58,514 bases of DNA from an uncultured Bacteroidales bacterium (lineage in GTDB: Bacteria; Bacteroidota; Bacteroidia; Bacteroidales; Bacteroidaceae). This document shows, one piece after another, positions 24,444 to 32,083 of the stretch (position 1 is the stretch's first letter; every line of letters starts with the position of its first letter). The stretch is from positions 1 to 58,514 of the forward strand of contig CADBXO010000009.1 of the NCBI GenBank assembly GCA_902798685.1, read 5' to 3'. Below the pieces are notes generated by a model. The model did not search any database, was not told the DNA's origin, and saw nothing but the letters and a program-made list of their open reading frames with translations. Both the position numbers and the translations under genes were made by a program.

Positions 24444-25120
24444 AGTTTTGCTATCTCCTGTGCGCGGGCTACATCAATTACATGGTCCACGTCAACCACC
24501 TGACCCATATCGAATGCCTTCAACTGCATTCCCGCCTCCAGCAGCTGACGCTGGAAATATCGCATACGCGTCTGTCCGCTGTCAAGGCAGCCTTTCAGTA
24601 CATCCAGAGCCCTGGTCTTCAAGGCATATATTCCGGCCGATACGTATCGGCAGCCATCCTGTGAGTCATTAAAACCCTTTATCATCATCCCGCCGTCAAC
24701 ATCGACATAAAGCGGTTTCTCATCATCAATCAGTGATGTGACGCCCATAAGACCGTCAAACGGACTGGCCGAAAACTCATCCATCATAAGACGGAAACGG
24801 CTTTCGGAAAAGACTGTATCGACAGTGGTCACACAGAACCGGTCACCCTCCAGATAGGGTGCAAGTTCCATAAGGCTATGCATGGGTGTAGGTGTCTTCT
24901 TAACCACAAGATTCACAGGCAGGCTCTTAAGCAGACTGACAGTCTCGGGGTTCTCTCCGTTTACTATAACGGCAATCTTATCGGCCCCGCAATTGTTCAT
25001 GATGCGGACCAGGCGCTCTATCATGGGGACGCCGCATATAGGCACCAACGGTTTGGGCTGACTGAATCCTTCGGATGCCAGACGGCTGCCCTCACCTGCT
25101 GAAATGATGCCGAAACGCAT
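24440..25120 (-). CDS. NTP-transferase (probable cytidylyl/nucleotidyltransferase) leading the cluster
   Basis: 226 residues of the GT-A nucleotidyltransferase fold. The N-terminal signature ISAGEGSRLASEG...QPKPLVPI covers the nucleotide loop and catalytic Lys. TTVDTVFSE near residue 98 is the metal-binding Asp region, and VDVDHVIDVARAQEI lies at the end. There is no acyltransferase or left-handed helix domain, so it probably only activates a phosphosugar or phospho-polyol. Because a CDP-alcohol phosphotransferase lies two genes downstream, CTP is a reasonable guess for the donor nucleotide, as with inositol-phosphate cytidylyltransferases. It starts 14 bases after the pdxA stop. Confidence 0.8.
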   Translation of the reverse strand: MRFGIISAGEGSRLASEGFSQPKPLVPICGVPMIERLVRIMNNCGADKIAVIVNGENPETVSLLKSLPVNLVVKKTPTPMHSLMELAPYLEGDRFCVTTVDTVFSESRFRLMMDEFSASPFDGLMGVTSLIDDEKPLYVDVDGGMMIKGFNDSQDGCRYVSAGIYALKTRALDVLKGCLDSGQTRMRYFQRQLLEAGMQLKAFDMGQVVDVDHVIDVARAQEIAKL

Positions 25121-25134
25121 AAAAAACCAGGATA

Positions 25135-26226
25135 TTACTCCTTACCTGCGTCCAGATGCTTGAGCTTGTCGCTGTCGTCGCGACGGTCAAAGTAGAGTTT
25201 CTTGAGAGGATTGGCATGTATCTCCTCCTCATTCTGACGTGAGCGGAAGATATCAATGGCGGCAAATACAGCCTGACGCATTGACTCCTCGCTTGCCAGG
25301 CCCTGACCTGCAATGTCGTACGCTGTACCGTGATCCGGCGATGTGCGTACCACAGGCAGACCGGCGGTATAGTTCACGCCGCAGTCCATATCGAGAGCCT
25401 TGAGAGGGATGAGTCCCTGGTCATGATACATAGCCAGTATGGCATCGAACTTGCGGTACTCGCCGCTGCCAAAGAAACCGTCGGCCGAGAAGGGACCGAA
25501 GCACTGGATCTTATCGGCCACTGCCTCATCAATGGCGGGCTTGATGATCTCATTCTCCTCCTTGCCGATGAGTCCGTCATCGCTGGCATGGGGGTTGAGT
25601 GCAAGAACTGCAATACGCGGTATCTCGATGCCGAAATCGGTCTTGAGTGAGCGGTTGAGTATTCTGAGTTTCTCCTTGATGAGATCCTTGTTGAGCAGTG
25701 ATGCCACCTTGGCGATAGGCTCGTGAACGGTAGCCAGAGCCACTCTCATGGAGCTGTTCATAAGGATCATCAGAGCCTTGTTACCCTCGCCCAGCTGAGC
25801 CTCTATATACTCGGTGTGTCCGGGGAAATGGAATGCCTCTGAGTGGATAGTCTTCTTGTTGATGGGTGCGGTCACCAGTACATCGATCTTACCCTCGCGA
25901 TACTCCTTGACAGCACACTCCAGAGCCTGGAATGCAGCCTGTCCGCTCTCCTCGGTAGGTACTCCGAATTCAACCTTGACATCCTCCTGATTGCAGTTTA
26001 CCACATTCAGACGGTCCGGCTGAGCCTCACTGGCACTGTCCACTACGTTGAAGTTGGTGGGAGAATCTATCGCCTTGCGATGATAAGTCATCACTTTGGG
26101 TGAGCCGTACACTACAGGGGTGCAGAACTCAAACATGGTGGGATCCTCAAAAGTCTTGAGAATAACCTCGTATCCTATGCCGTTCACATCACCCTGGGTG
26201 ATGCCTACAACTATCCTTTCACTCAT
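25135..26226 (-). CDS. pdxA: 4-hydroxythreonine-4-phosphate dehydrogenase (PdxA)
   Basis: 363 residues, near-complete PdxA. The start MSERIVVGITQGDVNGIGYEV carries the substrate motif. Metal-binding histidines are in HFPGHTEY (near 138), ALNPHASDDG (near 210) and AMYHDQGLIPLK (near 270); NYTAGLPVVRTSPDHGTAYDIAG is the conserved C-terminal block. It oxidises 4-phosphohydroxy-L-threonine in the DXP-dependent pathway to pyridoxal 5'-phosphate. It is the third gene of rlmN-DUF4837-pdxA, with gaps of 11 and 12 bases. Confidence 0.95.
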   Translation of the reverse strand: MSERIVVGITQGDVNGIGYEVILKTFEDPTMFEFCTPVVYGSPKVMTYHRKAIDSPTNFNVVDSASEAQPDRLNVVNCNQEDVKVEFGVPTEESGQAAFQALECAVKEYREGKIDVLVTAPINKKTIHSEAFHFPGHTEYIEAQLGEGNKALMILMNSSMRVALATVHEPIAKVASLLNKDLIKEKLRILNRSLKTDFGIEIPRIAVLALNPHASDDGLIGKEENEIIKPAIDEAVADKIQCFGPFSADGFFGSGEYRKFDAILAMYHDQGLIPLKALDMDCGVNYTAGLPVVRTSPDHGTAYDIAGQGLASEESMRQAVFAAIDIFRSRQNEEEIHANPLKKLYFDRRDDSDKLKHLDAGKE

Positions 26227-26238
26227 ATCTATAAATCG

Positions 26239-27420
26239 TTAATCTTCAGGTGTAATTATGATTTCATCCAGATCGTAGCTGAACTTCTCCAGGTCAAGCT
26301 CATCGGGCAGACGCAAAGTGTAGAGCGCAGCCTCGAGCTTGCGGAGGTAGTCACGTTTGGGATTATTGGGGTAATATACGAAAGCCTCGGCCACTACAAC
26401 GCGCTGGTTCTTCTCATCAACACGTGATACTGACACGAACGGGCCTCCCATATCGTAGTCCTTGATGTTCCAGAGTCCGCGGACAACCTGGGCGTAATGC
26501 TTGTGGACAACTTCGTCCGATACCAGATTGAATCCCTTGGTGGTCATCATGTACTTGCCCTCAGTGGGACCTGGTATGTTAGCCTTCATGACGGAGTCAC
26601 GCTTGCGGACGAAATACTCCTCAGTGAATGTATTCAGGTCGCGGTAGGGATAGGAGTAAACCACAATGTTCAGCTCCTGCTCCACCCTCTTGACGAATCT
26701 CTCGCAACGTCCCCATACAAAGTGGCGTCCTTTTATAACCTTGGTAAGTTCCGCAGGTGCCCAGATATCGGCACCGAACATCTTGCGGACCTCCTCACGC
26801 ATTTGAATCTGATGATCCTCCTTGAGCAGGTCGATCTGACGGTTCAGCTCGGCTCTGGTAAAGAAGTCTATTATCATGTCGTGGTTATCGGACACGAATC
26901 TCTTGAACTGGTTGACGTCATGGGCCTGTATTGTAACTACCAGCTGAGGTGCGGCATATACATCCCTTGAGTATTTGAACTTGGCCTTTGAGAACTGGCC
27001 CGGATCAATATTGATGATGATGATGTTACGGCACAGGCGCAGGGTCTTGGAGAGACCGGCCTGGTTTATGCGTGACACCTTGAAGCAGGGCTCTGACTGG
27101 GCCACGCCGGCGACATCATCGGTCAGTACATTGTACAGTGAATCGACTGCACCGGTACGGAAGTCTTCCTCACCGCCCACCAGAAGCACCTCATAGGGAG
27201 CTCCTGCCGAGGGAGGAGTGAATATTGATTTCTTCTTACTTGCCTTCTTATTCTTTTTCTTGGTTTTCTTGGCCTTACCTGTGTTGGAGGCACTCTTAGC
27301 CTTTGCCTCAGTCTGTGCACCCTCCTGGGCATTGTCACCCTTCTGTGCACCATTACCGCATGCCACGGTAACCGTTACCGCGAGCAGCATCATGCAAACC
27401 TTAAGGATAAACTGTTTCAT
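26239..27420 (-). CDS. DUF4837 lipoprotein, function unknown
   Basis: 393 residues with a lipoprotein leader (MKQFILKVCMMLLAVTVTVAC; Cys near residue 21), then a Lys/Ala-rich low-complexity linker (residues ~30-66, e.g. KKTKKKNKKASKKK). The folded part starts near SAGAPYEVLLVGGEEDF and matches the DUF4837 family found in Bacteroidetes. It contains FKVSRINQAG, an RDVYAAPQLVVTIQA strand region and GGPFVSVSRVDEKNQRVVVAEAFVYYP. It should be anchored in the envelope. The function is unknown; the neighbouring genes do not explain it. Confidence 0.82.
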   Translation of the reverse strand: MKQFILKVCMMLLAVTVTVACGNGAQKGDNAQEGAQTEAKAKSASNTGKAKKTKKKNKKASKKKSIFTPPSAGAPYEVLLVGGEEDFRTGAVDSLYNVLTDDVAGVAQSEPCFKVSRINQAGLSKTLRLCRNIIIINIDPGQFSKAKFKYSRDVYAAPQLVVTIQAHDVNQFKRFVSDNHDMIIDFFTRAELNRQIDLLKEDHQIQMREEVRKMFGADIWAPAELTKVIKGRHFVWGRCERFVKRVEQELNIVVYSYPYRDLNTFTEEYFVRKRDSVMKANIPGPTEGKYMMTTKGFNLVSDEVVHKHYAQVVRGLWNIKDYDMGGPFVSVSRVDEKNQRVVVAEAFVYYPNNPKRDYLRKLEAALYTLRLPDELDLEKFSYDLDEIIITPED

Positions 27421-27431
27421 AATATGTTGAT

Positions 27432-28457
27432 TTAGGATTGTGTATTCTTTGCTGTACTCAACATTCCGCAGGCGGCCCAGATATCCTCACCGCGTGACGC
27501 ACGGATGGTTGCGAACACACCGTGGGCGGTAAGCCAGTCACGGAACTCTACCATACGCTCCTCGGGTACCGGACGCAGCGGACTGTCGGGGATGGCATGG
27601 AAACGTATGAGATTGACCCTGCAGCTCAGACCGCTCAATGTCTTTACAAGCTGGCGGGCGTCATCTATGGAGTCATTCACACCGTCAAACATGGTGTACT
27701 CGAATGAGAGACGGCGCTGATGGCTGAAATCATATCGGCGCAGCACCTCGAGCATCTCAGTCATTGAGAATGCCTTCTCGGCCGGAATAAGTTCACGGCG
27801 TTTCTCTGGTGTGGGAGCATGCAGGCTTACTGCGATGTGGCACTCACAGCCCTCAATGAGCTGTTTGAGTTCACGGCGCAGACCTACGGTCGATATGGTT
27901 ATGCGCTTGGGGCTCCAGCCGAATCCCCAGGATGCGGTCATTATCTCCTGAACTGCAAGCACGTTCTCCAGGTTGTCAAGCGGCTCGCCCATACCCATAA
28001 ACACCACATTTGTCAGGTTCTCCTTGCCGGGCAGTGAGAGTATCTGATTCAGTATCTCACCTGCGGTAAGGCTGGCGGTATAGTGCTGGCGGCCTGTCAT
28101 GCAGAAGACGCAGCCCATCTTGCAGCCAACCTGGCTTGATATGCAGAGCGTGGCGCGGTCATCATCGGGAATATATACGGCCTCTACGAACTTGTCATTC
28201 TGTACGGGGAACAGGTACTTGACCGTACCGTCGGTTGATGCCGCCGTGTGAGCAGGAGCGGCCAGACCCACATCATAGCCCTCCTTGAGCTTGGCCCTTG
28301 CCTTAAGTGAGAGGTTGGTCATTCCGTCTATGGAATCCACCTGCTTCACATAGAGCCAATCGGCTATCTGCTTGGCGGTAAAAAGAGGCATGCCGTTCTC
28401 GACAGCTACCTGCTGCAGCTGTGCCAACGTCATTCCAACCAGATTCTTCAGAGCCAT
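27432..28457 (-). CDS. rlmN: Dual-specificity rRNA/tRNA adenine-C2 methyltransferase RlmN
   Basis: 341 residues. The radical-SAM cluster motif is CKMGCVFC near residue 112, preceded by RATLCISSQVGC. The GMGEPLDN motif near residue 155 and the SFEYTMFDGVND segment near residue 255 are typical. Two Cys needed for the ping-pong mechanism are present: one near residue 117 and one near the C-terminus (IWAACGML). It methylates A2503 of 23S rRNA and A37 of some tRNAs. It heads the operon with the DUF4837 gene and pdxA. Confidence 0.96.
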   Translation of the reverse strand: MALKNLVGMTLAQLQQVAVENGMPLFTAKQIADWLYVKQVDSIDGMTNLSLKARAKLKEGYDVGLAAPAHTAASTDGTVKYLFPVQNDKFVEAVYIPDDDRATLCISSQVGCKMGCVFCMTGRQHYTASLTAGEILNQILSLPGKENLTNVVFMGMGEPLDNLENVLAVQEIMTASWGFGWSPKRITISTVGLRRELKQLIEGCECHIAVSLHAPTPEKRRELIPAEKAFSMTEMLEVLRRYDFSHQRRLSFEYTMFDGVNDSIDDARQLVKTLSGLSCRVNLIRFHAIPDSPLRPVPEERMVEFRDWLTAHGVFATIRASRGEDIWAACGMLSTAKNTQS

Positions 28458-28525
28458 TTTCAGTGTTTCTTTATCGCTTTCACATTATGAACGTACCCAA
28501 ACCTGAAATACGTCATATTAAGATG

Positions 28526-28533
28526 CAAAGATA
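28526..28533 (-). promoter_or_regulatory. -7 box for the rlmN operon
   Basis: Minus-strand TATCTTTG, a perfect TAnnTTTG box, 68 bases before the rlmN ATG. It lies next to the divergent box at 28548-28555. Confidence 0.5.
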
Positions 28534-28547
28534 TGAATTATATTTCT

Positions 28548-28555
28548 TATTTTTG
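28548..28555 (+). promoter_or_regulatory. -7 box for the GT2 gene, next to its start codon
   Basis: TATTTTTG fits TAnnTTTG and ends 5 bases before the ATG at 28561. This implies a leaderless or nearly leaderless transcript. Confidence 0.5.
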
Positions 28556-28560
28556 TTGAT

Positions 28561-29898
28561 ATGATACAGACCGTTGATTTACCTCAATACGGCAGTTCCA
28601 CCACATATGTAAAAGAGACTCTGGAAGCATGCCGAAACCAATATATCCTGCTCAATCTGACAGGCAGGGAAGTGACAATAACCGATGATGCAGCCGAGCG
28701 CATGAAGCAGTTCGCCGAATCCTCCGGCGCCGGCATGGTCTATTCAGATTACGTCAAGACAATGGGGGCCGATGCCATCGCACCCGCCCCGCTCATAGAC
28801 ATCCAGGCCGGCAGTCTGAGGGATGACTTTGACTTCGGCGCGCTGGTGCTGATCACCCCGGCCGCAATAGAGGCAGTTCTCTCATTCCAGGGCCAGGAAT
28901 TCAAGACCGCCGGTTTCTACCAGATGCGTCTGGCCATCCAGCGCACTCTCCCGATTGTACGTATGCCCCAGCCGCTCTACACCATCGCCGAGACTGATTT
29001 CCGCACATCGGGCCAGAAGCAGTTCGACTACGTAAACCCGCGCAACCGCGACGTCCAGATAGAGATGGAGGCTGCTTGCACCGAGCACCTGAAACTCATT
29101 GACGGCTACCTCAAACCCGGAGCCGGAGCAAAGGTCGACGCCACAGACGGCAGTTTCCCCGTGCTGGCATCGGTCATCATACCTGTCCGCAACCGCGAGC
29201 GTACCGTGGCAGATGCCGTCAAGTCTGCATTGAGCCAGCAGTTGGACGGCCCGTACAACGTGATTGTGGTTGACAACCACTCCACCGACAGCACCACTCA
29301 GATACTCTCTGACCTGGCCAAGGCCAATAAGCGCCTGGTGCATATCATACCCGAGCGCACCGACCTGGGCATAGGCGGCTGCTGGAACCTTGCCGTAAAT
29401 GATGAGCGCTGCGGACGCTTTGCAGTCCAGCTGGACAGCGATGACCTCTACAGCGGCCCCGACACACTGCAGAAAATTGTTGACAAATTCCGCGAGGGCG
29501 GATACTCAATGGTAATAGGCAGTTACCGCATGTGCAACTTCAACCTTGAGACCCTGCCTCCCGGCATAATCGACCATAAGGAGTGGACCGATGAGAACGG
29601 TCCCAACAACGCCCTGCGCATTAACGGCCTGGGTGCTCCCCGTGCCTTCTACACCCCTGTAGTTCGCAAGATAGGATTCCCCAACGTAAGCTACGGCGAG
29701 GACTATGCCGTTGCCATCCGCATTGCCGGAGAGTACCGTCTGGGACGCATCTTTGACGAGCTCTACCTGTGCCGCCGCTGGGAAGGCAACAGCGACGCCG
29801 CCCTGAGCGCCGAGAAGGTCAACGCAAACAATCTTTACAAGGACTCCCTCCGCACCGCAGAGTTGCAGAGGCGTATCAATACTAACCGTAACATTTGA
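28561..29898 (+). CDS. GT2 glycosyltransferase with a degenerate N-terminal GT-like domain
   Basis: 445 residues. Residues ~205-430 are a GT2 domain: [20 protein letters not shown] at its start, [10 protein letters not shown] (first Asp), [11 protein letters not shown] as the DxD metal motif near residue 300 and GEDYAVAIR near residue 380. The first ~200 residues look like a second, decayed GT-A domain: [22 protein letters not shown] and [14 protein letters not shown]. The stop overlaps the next gene's ATG by one base (TGATG at 29896-29900), so it is probably coupled to the GalT/HIT-SpoIID fusion. Acceptor and donor are unknown. It is expected to act in the cytosol. Confidence 0.85.
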   Translation: MIQTVDLPQYGSSTTYVKETLEACRNQYILLNLTGREVTITDDAAERMKQFAESSGAGMVYSDYVKTMGADAIAPAPLIDIQAGSLRDDFDFGALVLITPAAIEAVLSFQGQEFKTAGFYQMRLAIQRTLPIVRMPQPLYTIAETDFRTSGQKQFDYVNPRNRDVQIEMEAACTEHLKLIDGYLKPGAGAKVDATDGSFPVLASVIIPVRNRERTVADAVKSALSQQLDGPYNVIVVDNHSTDSTTQILSDLAKANKRLVHIIPERTDLGIGGCWNLAVNDERCGRFAVQLDSDDLYSGPDTLQKIVDKFREGGYSMVIGSYRMCNFNLETLPPGIIDHKEWTDENGPNNALRINGLGAPRAFYTPVVRKIGFPNVSYGEDYAVAIRIAGEYRLGRIFDELYLCRRWEGNSDAALSAEKVNANNLYKDSLRTAELQRRINTNRNI

Positions 29899-32051
29899 TG
29901 GAAGATATTTTCAAGCACCTTGGCCAGTGCCTTGAGGAGCAGTTGGCAAAATGGCCGGCTGCAAAACAGGCTTTTGACAATCTGGAGCAGGTACAGACCC
30001 GCGTACTCTCATCGTCCGGTCTGGCCTTGCAGCACAACCCCGCCCGCATCATATCCACCACGGCTAAGGTAAAACCGGCCGAGACCGCTGTCCGCAGCTG
30101 TTTCCTCTGTCCGCAGAACCGTCCGCAGGAGCAGATTTCATTTGATGCCGGTGACGGATTCGAACTGCTGCTCAACCCCTATCCCATTCTGCGCGAACAC
30201 TTCTGTGTGGTCAGCCGCGAGCATCGGCCCCAGAAGTTCAGTGACTGCTATGAGAAGATGCTCCGGATAGCAGAGGTGCTGGAACCCGGTTACATGATCT
30301 TCTATAACGGCCCGCGCAGCGGTGCATCGGCCCCGGACCACCTGCACATGCAGATAGGACGTCTGGAGGGCATTCCGCTCCTGGACAAACTGCGTGAGAA
30401 CGAGCCGCCTGCCAAGGATGAGCCCGTCACCATTCAGCCGTTCGGATTCCCCATCATTGTCATCAAGGGATCTGACCCCGCCAGACTGTGGGATTACATA
30501 TCGGGCATGACCGTCTATGACGGCGAGTATGAGCCCCGCATGAACGTGCTCTCTTTCAACCGTGAGGGTCAGGTTATCACCGCCATCATACCGCGCGGCA
30601 AGCACCGCCCCGACTGCTACTACTCGGACGGCCACGACAAGGTCATGGTCAGCCCCGGCGCAGTCGATATGTTCGGTCTGGTCATCACCCCGCGCAAGGA
30701 GGATTTTGAGAGTCTTACCGAGAAACAGGTGCTGGACATATACCGTCAGGTAACCCAGCAGCAGCCCAAGATCCGCGTGGGCATCATGGCCGAGAAAGAG
30801 GTCCGATTCTGCCTGAACGACAGTTTCACTGACGGACGCAGCGTATTTGAAGGCGAGATGCAGATAAGCGCCAGCGGCGGCAAGCTCAACTGGAACGGCG
30901 TACTGATTGACAGCCTAACCCTCAAGCCAAGCGAGCACGGCAGCACATTCACACTGCACGACGTAACCATAGGCATAGGCTTCCACTGGGAACGCAAGGA
31001 GGACCAGACTTTCTCCGGCCAGCTCAAGTTCATTATCGAGAACGGACTGGTGCGCGCCATCAACATTCTGCCCGTTGAGGATTACCTTACCAGTGTGATC
31101 TCATCGGAGATGAAACCCACCGCCACCAAGGAGTTCCTCAAGGCCCACGCCGTGATTTCACGCAGTTGGGTATTGGCACAACTACGCTCTCCCTATCACA
31201 CGGCCGCGGCCCCTGCTGCCACACCCCAGCGTGATTACATCCTGGACCGCATAATAAAGTGGTATGACCACGACCAGCACACCCTCTTTGATGTATGTGC
31301 CGATGACCACTGCCAGCGTTATCAGGGCCGCACACGCATTATCAGCGCTGCGGCTGAGACCGCCGTCAAGGAGACTTTCGGCCAGACTCTGACATTTGAG
31401 GGGCATCTTTGCGACGCCCGTTTCAGCAAGTGCTGCGGCGGCATAACCGAGGAGTTTGAGACCTGCTGGCAGGACGAGCACAAGCCCTACCTGATTGCCC
31501 TGCGTGACAGCAGCATCAACGAGGGCCAGCTGCCCGACCTTACCATTGAGGAAAACGCCCGCCAGTGGATACTCTCCGAGCCCAAGTCATTCTGCAATTC
31601 AGCCGACGGCAACATACTGTCAGAGTCACTTAACGGCTATGACCTGGAGACTCCGGACTATTACCGCTGGACAGTTGAATACACCACCGCCCAGGTATCG
31701 GACATATTCCGCCGCAAATCGGGTCTGGATATTGGTGACATAGTTGACCTTCGTCCCATTAAGCGCGGACCTTCCGGCCGTATCTGTGAAATTGAGATTG
31801 AGGGGACAAAGCAGACCGTCACCATCGGCAAGGAACTGGAGATACGCCGCACCCTCTCAGAGTCACATCTGTTCAGCAGCGCGTTCATAGTAGAAAAGAC
31901 TCAAGATGGATTCATACTCAAGGGAGCCGGCTGGGGTCACGGCGTTGGCCTATGCCAGATTGGAGCCGCAGTAATGGCATCCAAGGGCTACACCTACCGC
32001 GAAATCCTGCGCCACTACTATCCCGGCACCGCCCTAGGCAGATTCTACTAA
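29898..32051 (+). CDS. Fusion of a GalT/HIT-like domain (DUF4922 type) with a SpoIID domain
   Basis: 717 residues from the ATG at 29898. Residues ~60-290 resemble galactose-1-phosphate uridylyltransferase/HIT proteins: CFLCPQNRP near 70, NPYPILREHFCVVS, and HLHMQ near 148, matching the HxHxQ nucleophile motif. Residues ~305-717 are SpoIID-like: NILPVEDYLTSVISSEMKP with the catalytic-type Glu, AVISRSWVLAQ, RFSKCCGG and GWGHGVGLCQIGAAVMA. SpoIID proteins cleave denuded glycan strands of peptidoglycan. No signal peptide or membrane segment is visible, which is odd for a wall-cleaving enzyme. The pairing with GT2 and the nearby AmgK/MurU-like genes suggests a link to muropeptide or amino-sugar metabolism. 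Confidence 0.82.
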   Translation: MEDIFKHLGQCLEEQLAKWPAAKQAFDNLEQVQTRVLSSSGLALQHNPARIISTTAKVKPAETAVRSCFLCPQNRPQEQISFDAGDGFELLLNPYPILREHFCVVSREHRPQKFSDCYEKMLRIAEVLEPGYMIFYNGPRSGASAPDHLHMQIGRLEGIPLLDKLRENEPPAKDEPVTIQPFGFPIIVIKGSDPARLWDYISGMTVYDGEYEPRMNVLSFNREGQVITAIIPRGKHRPDCYYSDGHDKVMVSPGAVDMFGLVITPRKEDFESLTEKQVLDIYRQVTQQQPKIRVGIMAEKEVRFCLNDSFTDGRSVFEGEMQISASGGKLNWNGVLIDSLTLKPSEHGSTFTLHDVTIGIGFHWERKEDQTFSGQLKFIIENGLVRAINILPVEDYLTSVISSEMKPTATKEFLKAHAVISRSWVLAQLRSPYHTAAAPAATPQRDYILDRIIKWYDHDQHTLFDVCADDHCQRYQGRTRIISAAAETAVKETFGQTLTFEGHLCDARFSKCCGGITEEFETCWQDEHKPYLIALRDSSINEGQLPDLTIEENARQWILSEPKSFCNSADGNILSESLNGYDLETPDYYRWTVEYTTAQVSDIFRRKSGLDIGDIVDLRPIKRGPSGRICEIEIEGTKQTVTIGKELEIRRTLSESHLFSSAFIVEKTQDGFILKGAGWGHGVGLCQIGAAVMASKGYTYREILRHYYPGTALGRFY

Positions 32052-32063
32052 AATGATACAAAA

Positions 32064-32076
32064 GGGGTCTGTCCCC
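32064..32076. other. Short palindrome GGGGTCTGTCCCC between convergent genes
   Basis: A 4-bp GGGG/CCCC stem with a five-base loop, flanked by AAA and AATTGT. It sits in the 32-base gap between the stops of the SpoIID fusion and the LRR gene. Too weak to call a terminator with certainty. Confidence 0.35.
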
Positions 32077-32083
32077 AATTGTA

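Noticed and set aside
32064-32076. GGGGTCTGTCCCC as a REP element with a partner transposase
   Set aside because: A single 13-base palindrome with no second copy seen and no transposase in the window.
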